Assembly: GCA_963751795.1 (NCBI GenBank)
Contig: CAVVVI010000002.1
Location: forward strand, 434,001-498,000
Source: BOG-908 sp963751795
GTDB lineage: Bacteria; Pseudomonadota; Alphaproteobacteria; Acetobacterales; Acetobacteraceae
DNA: 64,000 bases
Reading direction: 5' to 3'
The notes under the pieces: model-generated
What the model saw: only the letters and a program-made list of their open reading frames with translations
The model's database searches: none
What the model was told of the DNA's origin: nothing
Translations under genes and position numbers: made by a program
In this document: one piece after another, positions 62,497-64,000 of the stretch
Position numbering within the stretch: the first letter of the stretch is position 1
Layout: every line of letters starts with the position of its first letter

Positions 62497-63669
62497 CTAG
62501 AGGTCGCGTCCTCTGACGGAGGGTTTCAGTTCCGGCAGGCTGTCGAGGGCGGCGCGGACCGGGGTGTAGAAGGCGACGTCCTCGGCGATCATGCTGTCGA
62601 AGTGGGCGCGGTCGGCGGCGGGCAGGGTTTCGAGCTTGAGGTGCGGGACCGATACGTTGGCGGGCGGCTCGGCCTCCACGTCCCAGGTGTATTTGGTCCA
62701 GTTCGGGTAGCGGGAGAGATCGGCCAGTTCGATGTCCTGCAGCCTGGCGGCCTGGATGGCGCCGCGGGCGGTGCCGTCGGCCAGAGCGTGGCAGATCGGG
62801 TTGCGCAGTGGCGAGGCGCGGAGGATTTCGAGCGCGATACGCTGGCGGCCGGCCTGGTCGGCGCCGGCGGGGGCGGGCAGGCGGGCGCGCCAGGCGGCGA
62901 TCGCCGGGCTATCCTGCGATGCGGGCTGCATGAGCGCGTCGAGTGTGGCGTTGACGCTGCTGAGGACGAGGCTGGCCGGCTCGCGCAGGATGGTGAACAG
63001 GCGGTCGCCGGCGCGGCGGGCCGGTGGGTTCGGCGTGCATTGCAGGCCGGATGCGGCGAACGGGCCCGTTGGTGCTGCCCCGCCCGGTGGCGCATCGGGG
63101 GCTGCGGCCTGGACGAACGGTGCCAGCGAGGGTTGGACCATCATGATGGTTTTGGTGAGGGTGAAGCGGCCGAGGAGGCTGCCGAGCGCCGGGATGAAGC
63201 GGTTGTGGTCGCGCGGGATCCAGGCGGTCAGGTGATCGGGGACGACCGGGTGCATGGCGCTGGCCATAGCGAGGAAGTGGGCGCCGGCGCAGTTTGGGAT
63301 GCGGACGAAGCAGAGGCGTTGGCGCTCCGGATAGGCGTCGCAGATGCGGCGGAGCAGGCTGGCGCGGGATTCGGCGCCGGTGAGCAGGGCTTGAAGGTGT
63401 GGTTGGGCCTTGTACGGGATCGGCAGGGATTCGAGCTCGGCGGCGGTGGGCCAGCGGTTGAGGGTGATGAAGGTGAGGGCACGGGGCTCGGCGGCGCGGA
63501 GGTCGGTGGCCTGGTAGAGGCTGGTGAGCGTGGCCTGGTCACCGAGGGCCACCAGGATTTCGAACAGGTCGCGCGGGCGGGTGGGGAGGGGGCGCCGGGT
63601 CGGCACCAGGCGTTTGTCGTCCGGGCGGGTGAGGCCGCTGCCGATGAGGCTCTCGATCATGGAGGACAT
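62497..63669 (-). CDS. Sulfotransferase-like protein
   Basis: The 390-residue protein has a P-loop-like stretch LCFVRIPNCAGAHFLAMASA (~119-138), which resembles the phosphosulfate-binding loop of family 2 sulfotransferases (form FIHIPKTAGTS, here KT replaced by NC). RLFTILREPASLVLSSVNAT near residue 225 matches the 3'-phosphate-binding segment of the same group (with the Arg-Glu-Pro variant). The assignment is by motif only; the acceptor would be a carbohydrate or lipid. The ATG at 63669 follows AGGAG at seven bases and is preferred over the frame's longer opening at 63795. It lies upstream of rpsF on the same strand and is divergent from fabD across 84 bases. Confidence 0.68.
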   Translation of the reverse strand: MSSMIESLIGSGLTRPDDKRLVPTRRPLPTRPRDLFEILVALGDQATLTSLYQATDLRAAEPRALTFITLNRWPTAAELESLPIPYKAQPHLQALLTGAESRASLLRRICDAYPERQRLCFVRIPNCAGAHFLAMASAMHPVVPDHLTAWIPRDHNRFIPALGSLLGRFTLTKTIMMVQPSLAPFVQAAAPDAPPGGAAPTGPFAASGLQCTPNPPARRAGDRLFTILREPASLVLSSVNATLDALMQPASQDSPAIAAWRARLPAPAGADQAGRQRIALEILRASPLRNPICHALADGTARGAIQAARLQDIELADLSRYPNWTKYTWDVEAEPPANVSVPHLKLETLPAADRAHFDSMIAEDVAFYTPVRAALDSLPELKPSVRGRDL

Positions 63670-63753
63670 CGGCTTGCTCCTGGACGGGCGGTGGCATTTG
63701 ACAGGGTTGGGGTCGGGGGCGATACGCCCGGCAGGTTTGTGGGTGGGGCGTTG

Positions 63754-64000
63754 ATGTCTGTCACTGCTTTTATCTTTCCTGGCCAGGGCAGCCAATCGGT
63801 CGGCATGGGGCGCGACCTGGCGGCGGCGTTCGCGGCGGCGCGCGAGGTGTTCGGCGAGGTGGATGACGTGCTGGGGCAGAAGCTCTCCAAGCTGATGTTC
63901 GAGGGGCCGGCCGAGGCGCTGACGCTGACGGAGAATGCGCAGCCGGCGCTGATGGCGCTGAGCGTGGCCGTGGTGCGCGTGCTGGCGGCCGAGGGCGGCG
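63754..64000 (+). CDS. fabD: Malonyl CoA-acyl carrier protein transacylase, N-terminal fragment
   Basis: The window ends inside this gene. The visible 82 residues begin SVTAFIFPGQGSQSVGMGRD, where FPGQGSQ is the FabD signature, followed by a SKLMFEGPAEALTLTENAQP stretch that also fits FabD. The enzyme transfers malonyl groups from CoA to acyl carrier protein in fatty-acid synthesis. The catalytic GHSLGE serine motif lies beyond the edge. The ATG at 63754 is the natural start. It is divergent from the sulfotransferase-like gene, so promoters of both lie within 84 bases. Confidence 0.93.
   Translation, partial: MSVTAFIFPGQGSQSVGMGRDLAAAFAAAREVFGEVDDVLGQKLSKLMFEGPAEALTLTENAQPALMALSVAVVRVLAAEGG

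Overview
This window is GC-rich (roughly 70%) chromosomal DNA from an alphaproteobacterium, most likely of the Acetobacteraceae/Rhodospirillales. The evidence is a thrS-infC pair whose infC reads best from a rare AUA start, a TIGR02300/FYDLN zinc-ribbon protein, a metH operon led by an ArsR-methyltransferase (SahR-like) regulator, a Rhodospirillales-type GC-rich palindromic repeat, and glycosyltransferases that carry a 'GWA'-type beta domain. I saw no rRNA, tRNA, CRISPR array, prophage or insertion sequence. Both window edges cut a gene: clpB on the left and fabD on the right.

Layout. 1-13.8 kb is mainly housekeeping: clpB (5' end), yqgE, a peroxiredoxin, a GIY-YIG-like/Sel1 protein, a fused indolepyruvate ferredoxin oxidoreductase, an unknown gene with a hairpin over its ribosome binding site, an MDR dehydrogenase, infC, a VOC protein, thrS, an exported methyltransferase and an AGE-family epimerase. 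13.8-20.2 kb holds a sulfotransferase flanked by two kinds of dispersed repeat, then metH with its regulator and a palindromic operator, a small cysteine-containing protein and a GNAT enzyme.

20.3-39.4 kb is the most distinctive part. A type I secretion ABC transporter (inactive C39-like domain) and its HlyD adaptor are followed by a Sel1-repeat protein, a 951-residue two-domain glycosyltransferase, a ChW-like repeat protein and another glycosyltransferase. A GNAT enzyme, a 'GWA'-type domain protein, two duplicated methyltransferases and three more glycosyltransferases lie on the opposite strand. After argG and the FYDLN gene, 41.5-47.2 kb encodes two tandem giant beta-strand-repeat proteins (1000 and 863 residues) with no signal peptide, plausible cargo for the type I system. 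My inference is that the 20-47 kb segment is a surface adhesin or matrix-protein secretion and glycan-decoration island.

47.2-58 kb returns to metabolism: aroQ-accB-accC, an orphan soluble RND porter-like domain, a class III ornithine decarboxylase with a long structured leader, a CaiB/BaiF CoA-transferase, a His-rich exported protein, a phospholipase D/cardiolipin synthase gene with a frameshift near its 3' end, hisF, hisE, a small membrane protein ending in an L7/L12-like motif, and cyclopropane fatty acid synthase. 58-64 kb has a Wzz-like protein overlapping a tyrosine-kinase-like ATPase that lacks its Walker A lysine, a glutathione S-transferase, the rpsF-rpsR-rplI operon, a second sulfotransferase-like gene and the start of fabD.

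Start codons were chosen from ribosome binding sites and family alignment by eye, and several (noted in the entries) remain uncertain. All similarity statements come from reading motifs, not from searches.
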